Positions 19,401-28,607 of a DNA stretch of 64,000 nucleotides are shown here, in pieces. Made by a program: the position numbers and the translations under genes. Under the pieces are notes generated by a model, which worked only from the letters and a program-made list of their open reading frames with translations, was not told the DNA's origin and did not search any database. Every line of letters starts with the position of its first letter. The stretch's first letter is position 1. The DNA is from Burkholderia sp. BCC0506 (lineage in GTDB: Bacteria; Pseudomonadota; Gammaproteobacteria; Burkholderiales; Burkholderiaceae), in the NCBI RefSeq assembly GCF_902833145.1, contig NZ_CADFEN010000002.1, forward strand, positions 434,001 through 498,000, given 5' to 3'.

Positions 19401-21290
19401 GTGGTGCGTTTTCCTTCCCGATGGACCGGCTGCCTGTTCGCATGCGCCGTGGCGCTCGGCGCAGGTACGGCCGCGGCCGATACGCACGACACGGGCGACA
19501 CGGCGCCCGTCACGCTCGTCAGCGACGTCCACGAATTCGTGATCCAGCACGACGGTTCGCTCGACGAGCACGACGATTCGACGCTGCGCGCGAACGACGC
19601 GAACGGTATCGACGCGGTCGCGCAACGCTACGTGTGGTTCGACAAGAATCTCGAGAAGGTCGAGCTGTTCGCGGCCGAGACGATCGACCGCGACGGCGTC
19701 GCGCATCCGGTCGGCGCGGACGGCATTCGCGACGTGCAGGAGCCGCGCTCGGCCGGCGCGCCGACGTTCCAGGACGGGCTGCTGCGCACCGTCGTGTTCC
19801 CCGGCGTCGAAGCCGGGTCGAGCACCCGCGTCGCGTTTCGCAAGACCCGCACGAAGCCCGTCAATCGCGGCTACTTCGGCTATTACGTGGAGCCGTCGCG
19901 CGAGCCGGTCGACAGCCAGCGGCTGATCTTCGACGTGCCGGCCGACATGCCGCTGTACGCGGATGCGCGCGGCTATGTCGCGCTGCCGCCGGTCACGGCG
20001 AACGGCCGCACACGCTACGAATTCGACTACCGGCACGGCGCGTACGATCGCATCGAGAGCGGCGCGGTCGGCTATCCGACCTACGGCGACCGGCTCGTCG
20101 TGTCGACGCTGCCCGATTACGCGGCGTTCGCGGCGCGCTACCGCGACGCGGCCGTCGACGCGAGTGCGAACGATCCGGCCGTCGTGCAACTGGCGCGCGC
20201 GCTCACGGCGGGTGCCGCCGATTCCCGCGACAAGGCGCGCATCCTGTACGACTGGGTGCAGGCGAACGTGCGCTACGTCGGACTGTTTCTCGGCGAAACG
20301 GCCGCCGCGCCGCATCGCGTGGCCGACATCCTGCGCAACCGCTACGGCGACTGCAAGGATCATGTCGCGCTGTTCGGCGCGCTGCTCGCGGCGGTCGGCA
20401 TTCGCAGCGAGCCGGTGCTGATCAATCTCGGCTCGGTGTACACGCTGCCGTCGGTGCCCGGCTACGGCGCCGGCGCGATCAATCATGCGATCACGTGGCT
20501 GCCCGATCTCGGTCTCTACGCGGATACCACGACGGCCGGCATCGCGTTCGGCTACCTGCCGCCGATCGTGATGGATCGGCCGGCGCTGCTCGTCGATACG
20601 GGCGTGCTGTCGCGCACGCCGGCCACGCAGCCGCGCGGGCGCATCGCGCGCATCGCGATCGATGCCGCGCAGCCCGGCGCCGCGCGTGTTCAGGCGTATG
20701 TCGAGGACGACGGCTGGACGGCCGAACTCGAGCGCAACCTGTTTCGCCGCGCGTCGCGCGACCGCATCGCGCAACTGGCGAACGAGCGCCTGCGGCAAAG
20801 CGGCCTGCGCGGCCGCGCGCAACTGGCGACCAGCGACCGGCACGTGACCGACGGGCCGTTCGGCGTGACCCTGACCGGCACGCTCGATCATGTCGTATGG
20901 CCCGACGGCACGACCGCGTTGCCCGCATTGTCGAGCCTCACGGGCGGCATCGCGACGCAGGTAGAGAGCTGGCTGGCCGAGCCCGTGCGCACGCAGCCGT
21001 GGGGCTGCCTCGGCGGCACGTTCGACGAGACCGGCCAGATCGCGCTGCCGGCGGGCGTCGCCGTGACCGACCTGCCGGCCGATGCGGCCGTGCACGATCG
21101 CTTCGTCGATTTCACGTCGCATTACGTGTTCGATGCGGCCGCGCACGTCCTGCAGGTCACGCGGCGGATGAAGGCGGATTTCGGCCGGCAGGTGTGCACG
21201 CCGGACGAATTCGCGGCGCTGCGCGCGTCGCTGGAGCGCATCGAGCGCGACACGCAGGCGCAGATCGTCGTGCGGGCGAAGCCGCGTTGA
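19401..21290 (+). CDS. Exported DUF3857 / transglutaminase-like protein
   Basis: 629 residues from a GTG start with GGAGAG 8 bases ahead. A signal peptide occupies residues 1-25 (cleavage near TAAADT). The N-terminal half matches the DUF3857 beta-rich domain found with transglutaminase-like cores. The core keeps the Cys-His-Asp triad: NRYGDCKDH with Cys318, INHAITW with His362 and LYADTT with Asp375. Such proteins are periplasmic and poorly characterised; hydrolase or cross-linking activity is possible. A 54-codon gene follows after 68 bases on the same strand. Confidence 0.83.
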   Translation: MVRFPSRWTGCLFACAVALGAGTAAADTHDTGDTAPVTLVSDVHEFVIQHDGSLDEHDDSTLRANDANGIDAVAQRYVWFDKNLEKVELFAAETIDRDGVAHPVGADGIRDVQEPRSAGAPTFQDGLLRTVVFPGVEAGSSTRVAFRKTRTKPVNRGYFGYYVEPSREPVDSQRLIFDVPADMPLYADARGYVALPPVTANGRTRYEFDYRHGAYDRIESGAVGYPTYGDRLVVSTLPDYAAFAARYRDAAVDASANDPAVVQLARALTAGAADSRDKARILYDWVQANVRYVGLFLGETAAAPHRVADILRNRYGDCKDHVALFGALLAAVGIRSEPVLINLGSVYTLPSVPGYGAGAINHAITWLPDLGLYADTTTAGIAFGYLPPIVMDRPALLVDTGVLSRTPATQPRGRIARIAIDAAQPGAARVQAYVEDDGWTAELERNLFRRASRDRIAQLANERLRQSGLRGRAQLATSDRHVTDGPFGVTLTGTLDHVVWPDGTTALPALSSLTGGIATQVESWLAEPVRTQPWGCLGGTFDETGQIALPAGVAVTDLPADAAVHDRFVDFTSHYVFDAAAHVLQVTRRMKADFGRQVCTPDEFAALRASLERIERDTQAQIVVRAKPR

Positions 21291-21358
21291 ACGGGGCGGG
21301 CACGGCATTCGCTCCGCACGGGCGAATCACTGAATCGCCGACGCGCAGGAGGGACATC

Positions 21359-21523
21359 ATGACGGAGCGGGACCGCGAGATCGCCGAGCTCGCGAAGGAA
21401 TTGCTGGGCCGGATCGTGCAAGGCACGGTCGCGACCGGCGCGACAGTCGATGTGGAGCAGTGCGCGGCGCTCGCCGTGCGGTGCGCGACGGCGCTGGTCG
21501 ACCGGCTCGACGCGCTGAAGTGA
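21359..21523 (+). CDS. Small hypothetical protein, 54 residues
   Basis: A short gene supported by a near-perfect ribosome binding site (AGGAGGG, 5 bases from the ATG) and by Burkholderia-like codon use. The protein is mostly helical and amphipathic (DREIAELAKELLGRIVQG ... CAALAVRCATALVDRLDAL) with two cysteines and no signal peptide. No family is recognised. It could be co-transcribed with the transglutaminase-like gene upstream. It converges on the AraC gene. Confidence 0.6.
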   Translation: MTERDREIAELAKELLGRIVQGTVATGATVDVEQCAALAVRCATALVDRLDALK

Positions 21524-21563
21524 GGCGGGGCGGGCGGCTACCGCCGCCGCCGCGCGCCGGGCG

Positions 21564-22613
21564 TTACGCTTCGGCGTGCACGGCGCCGTCCGCGCGCACG
21601 GCGCCCGGCGGTTTGCCGATCACGCGCTTGAACGCGCGACTGAACGCGGCGAGCGACCCGTAGCCGAGCCGGTACGCGACCGCTTCGATCGTCTCGCGGT
21701 CGCGCGCGATCCACTGCGCGGCGAGCCGCATCCGCAGCTCGGTCAGGTAACGCACGGGCGTCATTCCGGTTGCCGCGAGGAAGCGCTCGGCGAACACCGA
21801 ACGCGACACGCCCGCTTCGGTCGCGAGTTCCGCGACGCTCCAGTTGCGCCCCGGGTCGCGATGCAGCGCGACGATCGCGCGGCCGAGCTTCGGCTCGCGC
21901 AGCGCCTGGACCCAGCCGGTCGCGTCGCCGCATCCGCACTCGACCCAGCCGCGCACGATGAACGCCGCGACCACGTCCGCGAGCCGCGCGAGGATGCCCG
22001 CGAAGCCCGCGCGCGCGGTGCACGCTTCGCGCTCCATCGCATCGAGCATCGGGCGGATCTCCGGGTAGCGCGCGAGCAGCGTGCCCACGTGCATGAACGC
22101 GGGCATCGTGCCGACGAGCGGCTGCATGCCGCCGAGGTCGAGCTCCATGCACGCGCTGAAGATCAGCGCGTCGCCGGCGCCGGGTTCCGCCGTCGCGCAG
22201 GTGGACGGCGAGACGCCGGCCGACGCCACCGACGCGACCGTATCGCAGATCTTCGCGATCTCGAAGCCGTTGATCTCGCGGCACGGCACGTCCGGATCGG
22301 ACACCAGCGCGTGCATGCCGCCGTGCGGCAACAGGATCGCGTCGCCGGCCTCGAGCCGCATCGTCTCGCCCGAATCGTCGCGCAGCAGCACCGGCCCGCG
22401 CACGACGAAATGGAACTGCGCCCGCCCCGGCGCATGGCCGAAATTCAGCCCGAACGGCCGCGCGACCTGGATGCGGCGGTACTGGACGCCGCTCAGGCGC
22501 ATCCCGAGCAACAGCTCGCTGACGAGGTCGTGCGTGTCGGGAATCGGGGGCAGAAGGGGCGCGGACATATCGAGATACGGACGTTCGATCAACAAGAACG
22601 GATTGTATGTCAT
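21564..22613 (-). CDS. AraC-family regulator with cupin-type N-terminal domain
   Basis: 349 residues from the first ATG; a second in-frame Met at residue 16 (MSAPLLPP) could equally be the start. The N-terminal domain has the cupin-like FHFVVRGPVLLRDD ... LEAGDAILLPHGGMHAL pattern. The C-terminal ~100 residues are the double helix-turn-helix of AraC proteins (WSVAELATEAGVSRSVFAERF, then TIEAVAYRLGYGSLAAFSRAFKR). It is divergent from the nepI-like efflux gene with 70 bases between starts, and likely controls it. Confidence 0.87.
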   Translation of the reverse strand: MTYNPFLLIERPYLDMSAPLLPPIPDTHDLVSELLLGMRLSGVQYRRIQVARPFGLNFGHAPGRAQFHFVVRGPVLLRDDSGETMRLEAGDAILLPHGGMHALVSDPDVPCREINGFEIAKICDTVASVASAGVSPSTCATAEPGAGDALIFSACMELDLGGMQPLVGTMPAFMHVGTLLARYPEIRPMLDAMEREACTARAGFAGILARLADVVAAFIVRGWVECGCGDATGWVQALREPKLGRAIVALHRDPGRNWSVAELATEAGVSRSVFAERFLAATGMTPVRYLTELRMRLAAQWIARDRETIEAVAYRLGYGSLAAFSRAFKRVIGKPPGAVRADGAVHAEA

Positions 22614-22683
22614 AGACCGTCCTGCCGTCGTTCCTTACGATACGCCCTCATCCGTATTTTCCCTAACCGACACGGAACCTCGC

Positions 22684-23886
22684 ATGAATCCCGGAATCTC
22701 CTCGACCGCCTCGACGGCGGCCCCCCGCGAACCGGCCTGGGGCGCGGTTTTCGCGATGGCGCTCGGCGTGTTCGGGCTCGTCACGGCCGAATTCCTGCCG
22801 GCGAGCCTGCTGACGCCGATGGCCGAGAGCCTCGGCGTGACCGAAGGCGTGGCCGGACAGGCCGTCACGGCCACGGCCACGGTCGCGCTCGTCACGAGCC
22901 TGCTGATCTCCGCGCTCACGCGCACGATCGATCGGCGGCGCGTGCTGCTGGTGTTCTCGGTGCTGCTCGTCGCGTCGAACCTCGCCGTGGCGTGCGCGCC
23001 GAACTTGGGTGTGCTGCTGATTGGCCGCGTCGTGCTCGGCATCGCGCTCGGCGGCTTCTGGACGATGGCGACGGCCACCGCGATGCGGCTCGTGCCGACG
23101 GCGATGGTGCCGCGCGCGCTGTCGATCATCTTCAGCGGCGTGGCGGTCGCGACCATCGCGTCCGCGCCGATGGGCAGCTACTTCGGTCACCTGATCGGCT
23201 GGCGCAACGTGTTCCTGATCGCGGCCGCGCTCGGCGGCCTCGCATTCGTGTCGCAGCTTCTCACGCTGCCGTCGATGCCGCCGAGCGGCACGACGCGGCT
23301 GCGCACGCTGATCGACGTCCTGCGCCGGCCGACCGTCGGCCTCGGGATGTTCGCGACGATCCTCGTGTTCACCGGGCATTTCGCGTTCTTCACGTATCTG
23401 CGGCCGTTCCTCGAACAGGTGGCGGGCGTCGGCGTGAACGGGCTGTCGGCGATCCTGCTCGGCTACGGCATCGCGAACTTCGTCGGCACGTCGCTCGCGG
23501 GCCGCGTGCTCGAACACCGGCTGCGGCCGATGCTGATCGGCATGCCCGCGCTGATGGTCGTGCTCGGCATCGCGCTCGTCGTGCTCGGCCGCGCGCCGAT
23601 GATCGACGCGGTGCTGGTCGCGTTGTGGGGGATGGCGTTCGGCGGCGTGCCGGTCGCGTGGTCGACGTGGGTCACGCGCACCGTGCCCGACGAGGCCGAG
23701 AGCGCGGGCGGCCTGATCGTCGCGGCGATCCAGCTCGCGATCGCGACGGGCGCGGCGGCCGGCGGCGTCGTGTTCGACGCGAACGGCGCGGCGGGCGTGT
23801 TCGTCGGCGCGGCGATCGTGCTGGCGGTGGCGGTCGCGACGATCGTGACCGGCGTGCCCAAGCGGGTCGGCGTGGCCGCGTCCTGA
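22684..23886 (+). CDS. nepI: MFS efflux protein, NepI-like
   Basis: 400 residues with 12 membrane segments. The sequence follows E. coli NepI closely by eye: AVFAMALGVFGLVTAEFLPASLLTPMAE is paralleled there by a similar EFLPVSLLTPMAQ, and later stretches such as IGRVVLGIALGGFW, APMGSYFGHLIGWRNVF, GHFAFFTYLRPF and PVAWSTWVTR match in order. NepI exports purine ribonucleosides such as inosine. Substrate transfer across genera is uncertain, so the gene symbol is by similarity. It is divergent from an AraC regulator. Confidence 0.7.
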   Translation: MNPGISSTASTAAPREPAWGAVFAMALGVFGLVTAEFLPASLLTPMAESLGVTEGVAGQAVTATATVALVTSLLISALTRTIDRRRVLLVFSVLLVASNLAVACAPNLGVLLIGRVVLGIALGGFWTMATATAMRLVPTAMVPRALSIIFSGVAVATIASAPMGSYFGHLIGWRNVFLIAAALGGLAFVSQLLTLPSMPPSGTTRLRTLIDVLRRPTVGLGMFATILVFTGHFAFFTYLRPFLEQVAGVGVNGLSAILLGYGIANFVGTSLAGRVLEHRLRPMLIGMPALMVVLGIALVVLGRAPMIDAVLVALWGMAFGGVPVAWSTWVTRTVPDEAESAGGLIVAAIQLAIATGAAAGGVVFDANGAAGVFVGAAIVLAVAVATIVTGVPKRVGVAAS

Positions 23887-23935
23887 CCGGCCTGGCGGCC
23901 CGCATTGCGCGGGCTGCCGGGCGATCGTCCGCGCG

Positions 23936-24814
23936 TCAGGCGGCGCGGGCGCTCGCGATGCGGTCCAGTTCCGCGAGCGCGTCTGCCGGCAGATCGAGAT
24001 CGGCAGCCGCGAGATTCTCGCGCAGATGCGCGACCGACGACGTGCCGGGAATCAGCAGGATATTCGGCGCGCGGTGCAGCAGCCACGCAAGCGCGACCTG
24101 CATCGGCGTCGCGCCGAGGCGGGCCGCCACGCCGGACAGCGTCGACGACTGCAGCGGCGAGAAGCCGCCGAGCGGAAAGTACGGCACGTATGCGATGCCG
24201 TCACGGGCGAGCGCGTCGATCAGCGCATCGTCGCCGCGATGCGCGATGTTGTAGTGATTCTGCACGCAGACGATGTCGCAGATCCGCCGGCCTTCCGTGA
24301 CCTGCGCGGGCGTCACGTTGCTCAGGCCGATGTGCCGCACGAGCCCGCGCTGCTGCAGCTCGGCGAGCGTGGCCAGCGGCGCCTCGATCGATCCTTCGGC
24401 CGGCCCGTGCGTGTCGAACATGATGCGCAGGTTGACGACGTCGAGCACATCGAGCCCCAGGTTGCGCAGGTTGTCGTGCACGGCCCGCTCGAGTTCGTCG
24501 GGCGCGAACGCGGGCAGCCACGATGCGTCGTCGCCGCGTCGCGCGCCGATCTTGGTGACGATCACGAGATCGTCGCGATACGGATGCAACGCGTCGCGAA
24601 TCAGCCGGTTCGTTACGTGCGGGCCGTAGAAGTCGCTGGTGTCGAGATGGTCGACGCCGGATTCGACGGCTTCGCGCAGGACGTTCAATGCGGCTTCGCG
24701 ATCTTTCGGCGGGCCGAATACACCGGGGCCCGCGAGCTGCATCGCGCCGTAGCCGATTCGTCTGACGTGACGATTTCCGAGCTTGCAGGTGGCGGTGTGG
24801 CGAATGTCGGGCAT
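23936..24814 (-). CDS. pdxI: Aldo/keto reductase, pyridoxal reductase PdxI-like
   Basis: 292 residues forming a complete AKR barrel. The order of motifs matches E. coli PdxI/YdbC almost residue for residue: LDTSDFYGPHVTNRLIR, LVIVTKIGARRGDDASWLPA, AVHDNLRNLGLDVLDVVNLR, LSNVTPAQV, VQNHYNIAHR, PYFPLGGFSPLQSSTLS and LIPGTSSVAHLREN. Asp58, Tyr63 and Lys88 of the tetrad are present, while the usual His position is Asn128, as in that subgroup. PdxI reduces pyridoxal to pyridoxine with NADPH in vitamin B6 salvage. It is divergent from a LysR gene and converges on nepI. Confidence 0.78.
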   Translation of the reverse strand: MPDIRHTATCKLGNRHVRRIGYGAMQLAGPGVFGPPKDREAALNVLREAVESGVDHLDTSDFYGPHVTNRLIRDALHPYRDDLVIVTKIGARRGDDASWLPAFAPDELERAVHDNLRNLGLDVLDVVNLRIMFDTHGPAEGSIEAPLATLAELQQRGLVRHIGLSNVTPAQVTEGRRICDIVCVQNHYNIAHRGDDALIDALARDGIAYVPYFPLGGFSPLQSSTLSGVAARLGATPMQVALAWLLHRAPNILLIPGTSSVAHLRENLAAADLDLPADALAELDRIASARAA

Positions 24815-24915
24815 GACCGTGCTCCTGTCGGTGAATTGAATGCATCCAGCATAGGGATGCGTCGCCTGCGCGATAAGGCGTCATAATTCGCACGGGTTGT
24901 ACGAAAAGGCGAACA

Positions 24916-25815
24916 ATGCAAACCGATCTGGGCGATCTGAACGCGTTCATGGCCGTGGCGCGCGCCGGCGGGTTCCGCGACGCCGCACGCAAGACCGGCC
25001 TCAGCGCATCGGGGCTGAGCGAGGCCGTGCGCCGGCTGGAAGCGCGGCTCGGCGTGCGGCTGCTGCATCGCACGACGCGCAGCGTCGTGCCCACCGAAGC
25101 CGGCGAGCGCCTGCTCGCGCGTCTCGGGCCCGCACTGACCGAAGTGGCGGCGGCGCTCGACGGTATCGACGAATTCCGCGGCCGCCCGGCCGGCACGCTG
25201 AAGCTCAACGTGCCGGTCAGTGCATCGCGGCTCGTGTTGCCGGCGATCGTACCGCGCTTTCTCGATGCGTATCCGGACATCCGGCTGGAAGTGATCGCCG
25301 ACGAAAATTTCGTCGACGTGCTGGCGGCCGGATGCGACGCGGGCATCCGCTACGACGAACGCCTCGAACAGGACATGATCGCGGTGCCGATCGGCCCGCG
25401 CATCCAGCGCTTCGCGACCGCGGCGGCGCCCGGCTATCTCGACCGGCACGGCCGGCCGCGGCATCCGCGCGATCTGCTCGACCATCGGTGCCTGCGCGGG
25501 CGCTTCGCGAGCGGTGCGATGCCGCCGTGGGAGTTCGAGCGCGACGGCGAGGTCGTGCGGGTGGAGCCGGCCGCCGGGCCGCTGCTGGTCCAGATCGGCG
25601 GGGCGACGGAGCTGCTGGTCGACGCGGCGATCGCCGGGACGGGCATCGTGCATCTGTTCGAGGACTGGCTGCGCCCGCATGTCGACAGCGGCGCGCTCGA
25701 ACCGGTGCTCGAACCGTGGTGGCGGCCGTTCTCGGGACCTTTTCTGTATTATCCGGGGCGACGCCTCGTGCCGCCGGCACTGCGCGCATTCATCGATTTC
25801 GTCAAGGGATCCTGA
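24916..25815 (+). CDS. LysR-family regulator divergent from the pdxI-like gene
   Basis: 299 residues of the CrgA/AaeR-like LysR subgroup: an N-terminal helix-turn-helix (LNAFMAVARAGGFRDAA, then SASGLSEAVRRLEARLG) and RPAGTLKLNVPVSASRLVLP opening the effector domain. It is transcribed away from the pdxI-like reductase with 101 bases between starts, and so probably regulates it. Downstream on the opposite strand lies a decayed regulator tail. Confidence 0.85.
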   Translation: MQTDLGDLNAFMAVARAGGFRDAARKTGLSASGLSEAVRRLEARLGVRLLHRTTRSVVPTEAGERLLARLGPALTEVAAALDGIDEFRGRPAGTLKLNVPVSASRLVLPAIVPRFLDAYPDIRLEVIADENFVDVLAAGCDAGIRYDERLEQDMIAVPIGPRIQRFATAAAPGYLDRHGRPRHPRDLLDHRCLRGRFASGAMPPWEFERDGEVVRVEPAAGPLLVQIGGATELLVDAAIAGTGIVHLFEDWLRPHVDSGALEPVLEPWWRPFSGPFLYYPGRRLVPPALRAFIDFVKGS

Positions 25816-25822
25816 GCGTCGA

Positions 25823-26020
25823 TCAGCGCGCCGGCGCATGCGCGTCGAGCAACTTTCGGTGGCGCGCGTCGGTCGCGTCGTCGGCTGGAAACATGCATTC
25901 CATGCGCAGCTCCTGAGCGGCCGCGCTGTGCGGCGTGCCGACCGTCGTGACGAGCGAGAAGTAACGCAGCACGACACCTTCGTGGATGAAGCCGATCGGG
26001 ATGACCGGCAGCGACGGGGC
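25823..26020 (-). pseudogene. Tail of an XRE/MmyB-type regulator gene
   Basis: The minus strand encodes a convincing C terminus of about 65 residues ending at a TGA: LPVIPIGFIHEGVVLRYFS, then LVTTVGTPHSAAAQELRMEC, MFPADDATDARH and a short tail. This matches the end of the ligand-binding domain of MmyB-type helix-turn-helix regulators. No N-terminal part exists; upstream lies a GC-only tract and then the intact stop of the PEP-mutase-family gene. It is best read as a 3' remnant left by a deletion. Confidence 0.6.
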
Positions 26021-26048
26021 GGCGGCCGCCCGCCGCCCCGCGAATCCG

Positions 26049-26810
26049 TCAACCGCCTTGCTTGACCAGCGCCGCCAGCGTCTTCATCGCCTGCAGGTAC
26101 GGATACGGCCCGTGGCTGATGCGCGCCACGCCGTATTCCGCGAGGTCGGCGAGCGTCGGCGTGTCCGCGACGCGCATCACGTTCACCGGCAGCGGCGACG
26201 CGGCCGTCAGCGCGCGAATCAACTCGGGGGAGCGCAGGCCCGGCACGAACAGGCCGTCGGCGCCGGCCGCCGCATACGCGCGGGCGCGTGCCAGCGTTGC
26301 ATCGAGCAATCGTTCGTCGTGCGTCTCGGCTGCCGCCTTGAAGAACACGTCGGTGCGCGCGTTGATGAAGTAGTCGGCGCCCGCGCGATCGGCCGCCTGC
26401 CGGGCGGCCGCGAGACGGGCCGCCGCTTCGTCGACGTCGCGCAGCTCGCCCGTGGCCGGAAAACTGTCTTCGAGATTGCAGCCGATCGCGCCGGCCTGGA
26501 TGCTCATCGCGATCGTCTCGGCGACATCCTCCGGCCGCTCGCCGTACCCGCTTTCGAGATCGACGGTGACGGGCAGCTCCGTCGCGCGCACGATCCGCGC
26601 CAGCACCTCCATCATCACCGCGCGCGGCATCTGCTCGCCGTCGACGAAACCGTTGGCCGCCGCGACCGACCAGCTGCCGGTCGCCAGCGCGGGCGCGCCG
26701 GCATCGGCCACCGCGCGCGCACTGCCGGCGTCCCACACGTTGAACAGCGTCAGCGGCTGGCCCGCGCGGTGAAGCGACCGGAACGTCGCGCCTTTCTCGT
26801 TGTTGCCCAT
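26049..26810 (-). CDS. Isocitrate lyase / PEP mutase family protein
   Basis: 253 residues from the ATG preceded by GGAGACGAGC; a longer frame upstream is not conserved. The barrel shows LFNVWDAGSARAVADAGAPALATGSWSVA near the N terminus, VTVDLESGYGE with metal-binding acidic residues, GCNLEDS, FINARTDVFF and GADGLFVPGL. These fit the oxaloacetate decarboxylase/carboxyphosphonoenolpyruvate mutase-like subgroup. A lyase acting on a 2-oxo or hydroxy acid is likely, but the family is too broad to name the substrate. A MarR gene lies directly upstream on the same strand. Confidence 0.8.
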   Translation of the reverse strand: MGNNEKGATFRSLHRAGQPLTLFNVWDAGSARAVADAGAPALATGSWSVAAANGFVDGEQMPRAVMMEVLARIVRATELPVTVDLESGYGERPEDVAETIAMSIQAGAIGCNLEDSFPATGELRDVDEAAARLAAARQAADRAGADYFINARTDVFFKAAAETHDERLLDATLARARAYAAAGADGLFVPGLRSPELIRALTAASPLPVNVMRVADTPTLADLAEYGVARISHGPYPYLQAMKTLAALVKQGG

Positions 26811-26956
26811 GCTCGTCTCCTCGTGGATACCCGACCGGTTGTCGTGTCGAGCGATATTGCCACCGAATCGGGCGGTGCGACGAAGCCCGGCAATGTCTGC
26901 TGACAGCGCGTGGCAGGAAGTTCGCGCGAGCGCGGCGGCGCGATGTGCGCGCCGGC

Positions 26957-27424
26957 TCAGTCGCGCGAATCCGGATCGACCGACAGCGTGCGCAACTGGT
27001 CGCGCAACCGGTCGACGTCGCCCGGCGCGAACGGCCGCTCGATCTCGGCATGCGCGTGCTGCCACAGCGGGAACGCTTCGGCCAGCAGGTCGTGCCCGGC
27101 CGGCGTCAGCGAGAGCAGGCGGCTGCGTCCGTCGTCCGGATCCTGCACGATCGTGACGAGGCCGCGCCGCTCGAGCGGCTTGAGCGCCGCGGTGAGCGTG
27201 GTGCGGTCCATCGCGAGCAGCGACGCGACCGATTTCATCGGAGCCGGTTGCGGCCGGTTCAGCGACATCAGCAGCGAAAACTGACCGTTGGTGAGATCCA
27301 GCGGGCGCAGCACGTCGTCGAAAATGCGCGCCAGATTGCGCGCCGCGCGCTGCATGTGCAGGCACAGGCAGCAGTCGCGCACCATCAGCGCCGTCTCGAA
27401 GGGAAGCTTTTCTTTTCGTGCCAT
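26957..27424 (-). CDS. MarR-family regulator
   Basis: 155 residues with the winged-helix MarR core: LTNGQFSLLMSLNRPQPAPM, SVASLLAMDRTTLTAALKPLERRGLV and the DPDDGRSRLLSLTPAG wing. A CCLCLHM cluster near residues 18-24 could be redox- or metal-sensitive. It is divergent from the YciI-like gene with 81 bases between starts, which hold a perfect 12-base palindrome fitting a MarR operator. The PEP-mutase-family gene downstream may be in the same transcript. Confidence 0.85.
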   Translation of the reverse strand: MARKEKLPFETALMVRDCCLCLHMQRAARNLARIFDDVLRPLDLTNGQFSLLMSLNRPQPAPMKSVASLLAMDRTTLTAALKPLERRGLVTIVQDPDDGRSRLLSLTPAGHDLLAEAFPLWQHAHAEIERPFAPGDVDRLRDQLRTLSVDPDSRD

Positions 27425-27435
27425 GTTGCAATTGT

Positions 27436-27447
27436 GTTGATATCAAC
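27436..27447. promoter_or_regulatory. Palindromic operator candidate for MarR
   Basis: GTTGATATCAAC is a perfect 12-base palindrome, 12 bases upstream of the MarR start and 58 bases upstream of the divergent YciI-like start. MarR proteins bind such short palindromes and repress themselves. Confidence 0.55.
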
Positions 27448-27505
27448 CTATCTTGTCAAGGTCGAGGCGCGGCAGCCCGCCGCGTCCGTCATCGGAGGAG
27501 CAGGC

Positions 27506-27874
27506 ATGAGTGCGCAACCCCAGTTGTATCTCGCCGTATTTCTCGGAACCAAGGATAGCCCGGCGATGCAGGCCTGGATCGCGCTGCCGGAGGAAGAGCG
27601 GCGCACGCGCGAGCGCGACGGCATCGCGGCATGGCATGCGTGGGTCGACCGGCATCGCGACGCGATCGTCGAGCTGGGCGGGCCGCTCGGCAAGACCAAG
27701 ACGATCGACGCAGGCGGCATCCGCGACACGACCAATGCGCTGAGCGGGTTCACCGTCGTGCGGGCGGCGTCGCACGAGGCGGCCGCCGCGCTGTTCGAAG
27801 GTCATCCGCATTTCACGCTGTTCCCGGGCGTGTCGGTCGACGTGATGCCGGTGCTCGCGATTCCCGGCGCGTGA
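27506..27874 (+). CDS. YciI-like protein
   Basis: 122 residues with GGAGGAG 5 bases ahead of the ATG. The pattern LYLAVFLGTKDSPAMQAW ... HRDAIVELGGPLGKTKTID ... LSGFTVVRAASHEAAAALFEGHPHF fits the YCII ferredoxin-like fold (dimeric alpha/beta barrel). Members are small proteins with proposed but mostly unproven catalytic roles. Divergent from MarR, so probably its target. Confidence 0.78.
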   Translation: MSAQPQLYLAVFLGTKDSPAMQAWIALPEEERRTRERDGIAAWHAWVDRHRDAIVELGGPLGKTKTIDAGGIRDTTNALSGFTVVRAASHEAAAALFEGHPHFTLFPGVSVDVMPVLAIPGA

Positions 27875-27968
27875 GCGACGCGCGATGCCGGGCACGGCGT
27901 GTCGCGTCGTTCGATGTGCCGTGATCCGCACGCAGACATTTTTCCGACATTCTGGATGGAGACTGGCG

Positions 27969-28586
27969 ATGAAGCTTTACGGATTTGCCGGCACCCGCAC
28001 GCAACGGGCGCTGTGGGGGCTGAAGGAACTGGATGCGGATTTCGAATTCGTGTCGGTCAACCTGCTCGAGGGCGAGCACAAGCGGCCCGAATTCCTGCGT
28101 CTCAACCCGGCCGGCAAGGTGCCCGTGCTGGTGGACGGCGACCTCGTGATTCCCGAATCGGCCGCGATCGTGCTGTATCTCGCGGACAAGTACCCGGAGA
28201 AGGCGCTGCTGCCCGTCGATCCGGCGCTGCGGGCGCAGGCCTATCGGTGGATCATGTTCGCGGTGACGGAACTCGAGCAGCCGCTGTGGCGGATCACGCG
28301 GCACACGTTCATCTATCCGCCGGAGAAGCGTTCGCCGGCCGACATCGAACTGGCGCGCGAGGATTTCACGACGATGGCCGCGGTTCTCGACAAGCATCTC
28401 GAAGGGCGCGCGTTCATCGTCGGCGATACGCTGACGGTGGCCGATTGCGTGACGGCCTATCTGATCGACTGGGCGAGCGAGTGCCAACTGATCGAACCGT
28501 TCCCGCAATTGCGCGCGTATCTCGAACGGCTGTATGCGCGGCCGAAGGCGCCGCAGCGGATCGCGGAGGCGAGGAAGGCGGCTTGA
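27969..28586 (+). CDS. Glutathione S-transferase family protein
   Basis: 205 residues. The thioredoxin-like N domain (MKLYGFAGTRTQRALWGLKEL, then LNPAGKVPVLVDGDLVIPES-AAIVLYLADKY) gives the cis-Pro and the glutathione gamma-glutamyl site ES. The helical C domain has VGDTLTVADCVTAYLI with the conserved N-capping Asp. The likely role is glutathione-dependent detoxification. It follows the YciI-like gene by 94 bases on the same strand, and a perfect 8-base stem hairpin follows its stop. Confidence 0.88.
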   Translation: MKLYGFAGTRTQRALWGLKELDADFEFVSVNLLEGEHKRPEFLRLNPAGKVPVLVDGDLVIPESAAIVLYLADKYPEKALLPVDPALRAQAYRWIMFAVTELEQPLWRITRHTFIYPPEKRSPADIELAREDFTTMAAVLDKHLEGRAFIVGDTLTVADCVTAYLIDWASECQLIEPFPQLRAYLERLYARPKAPQRIAEARKAA

Positions 28587-28607
28587 ACGGGCGGACGGTG
28601 CGGGGTG

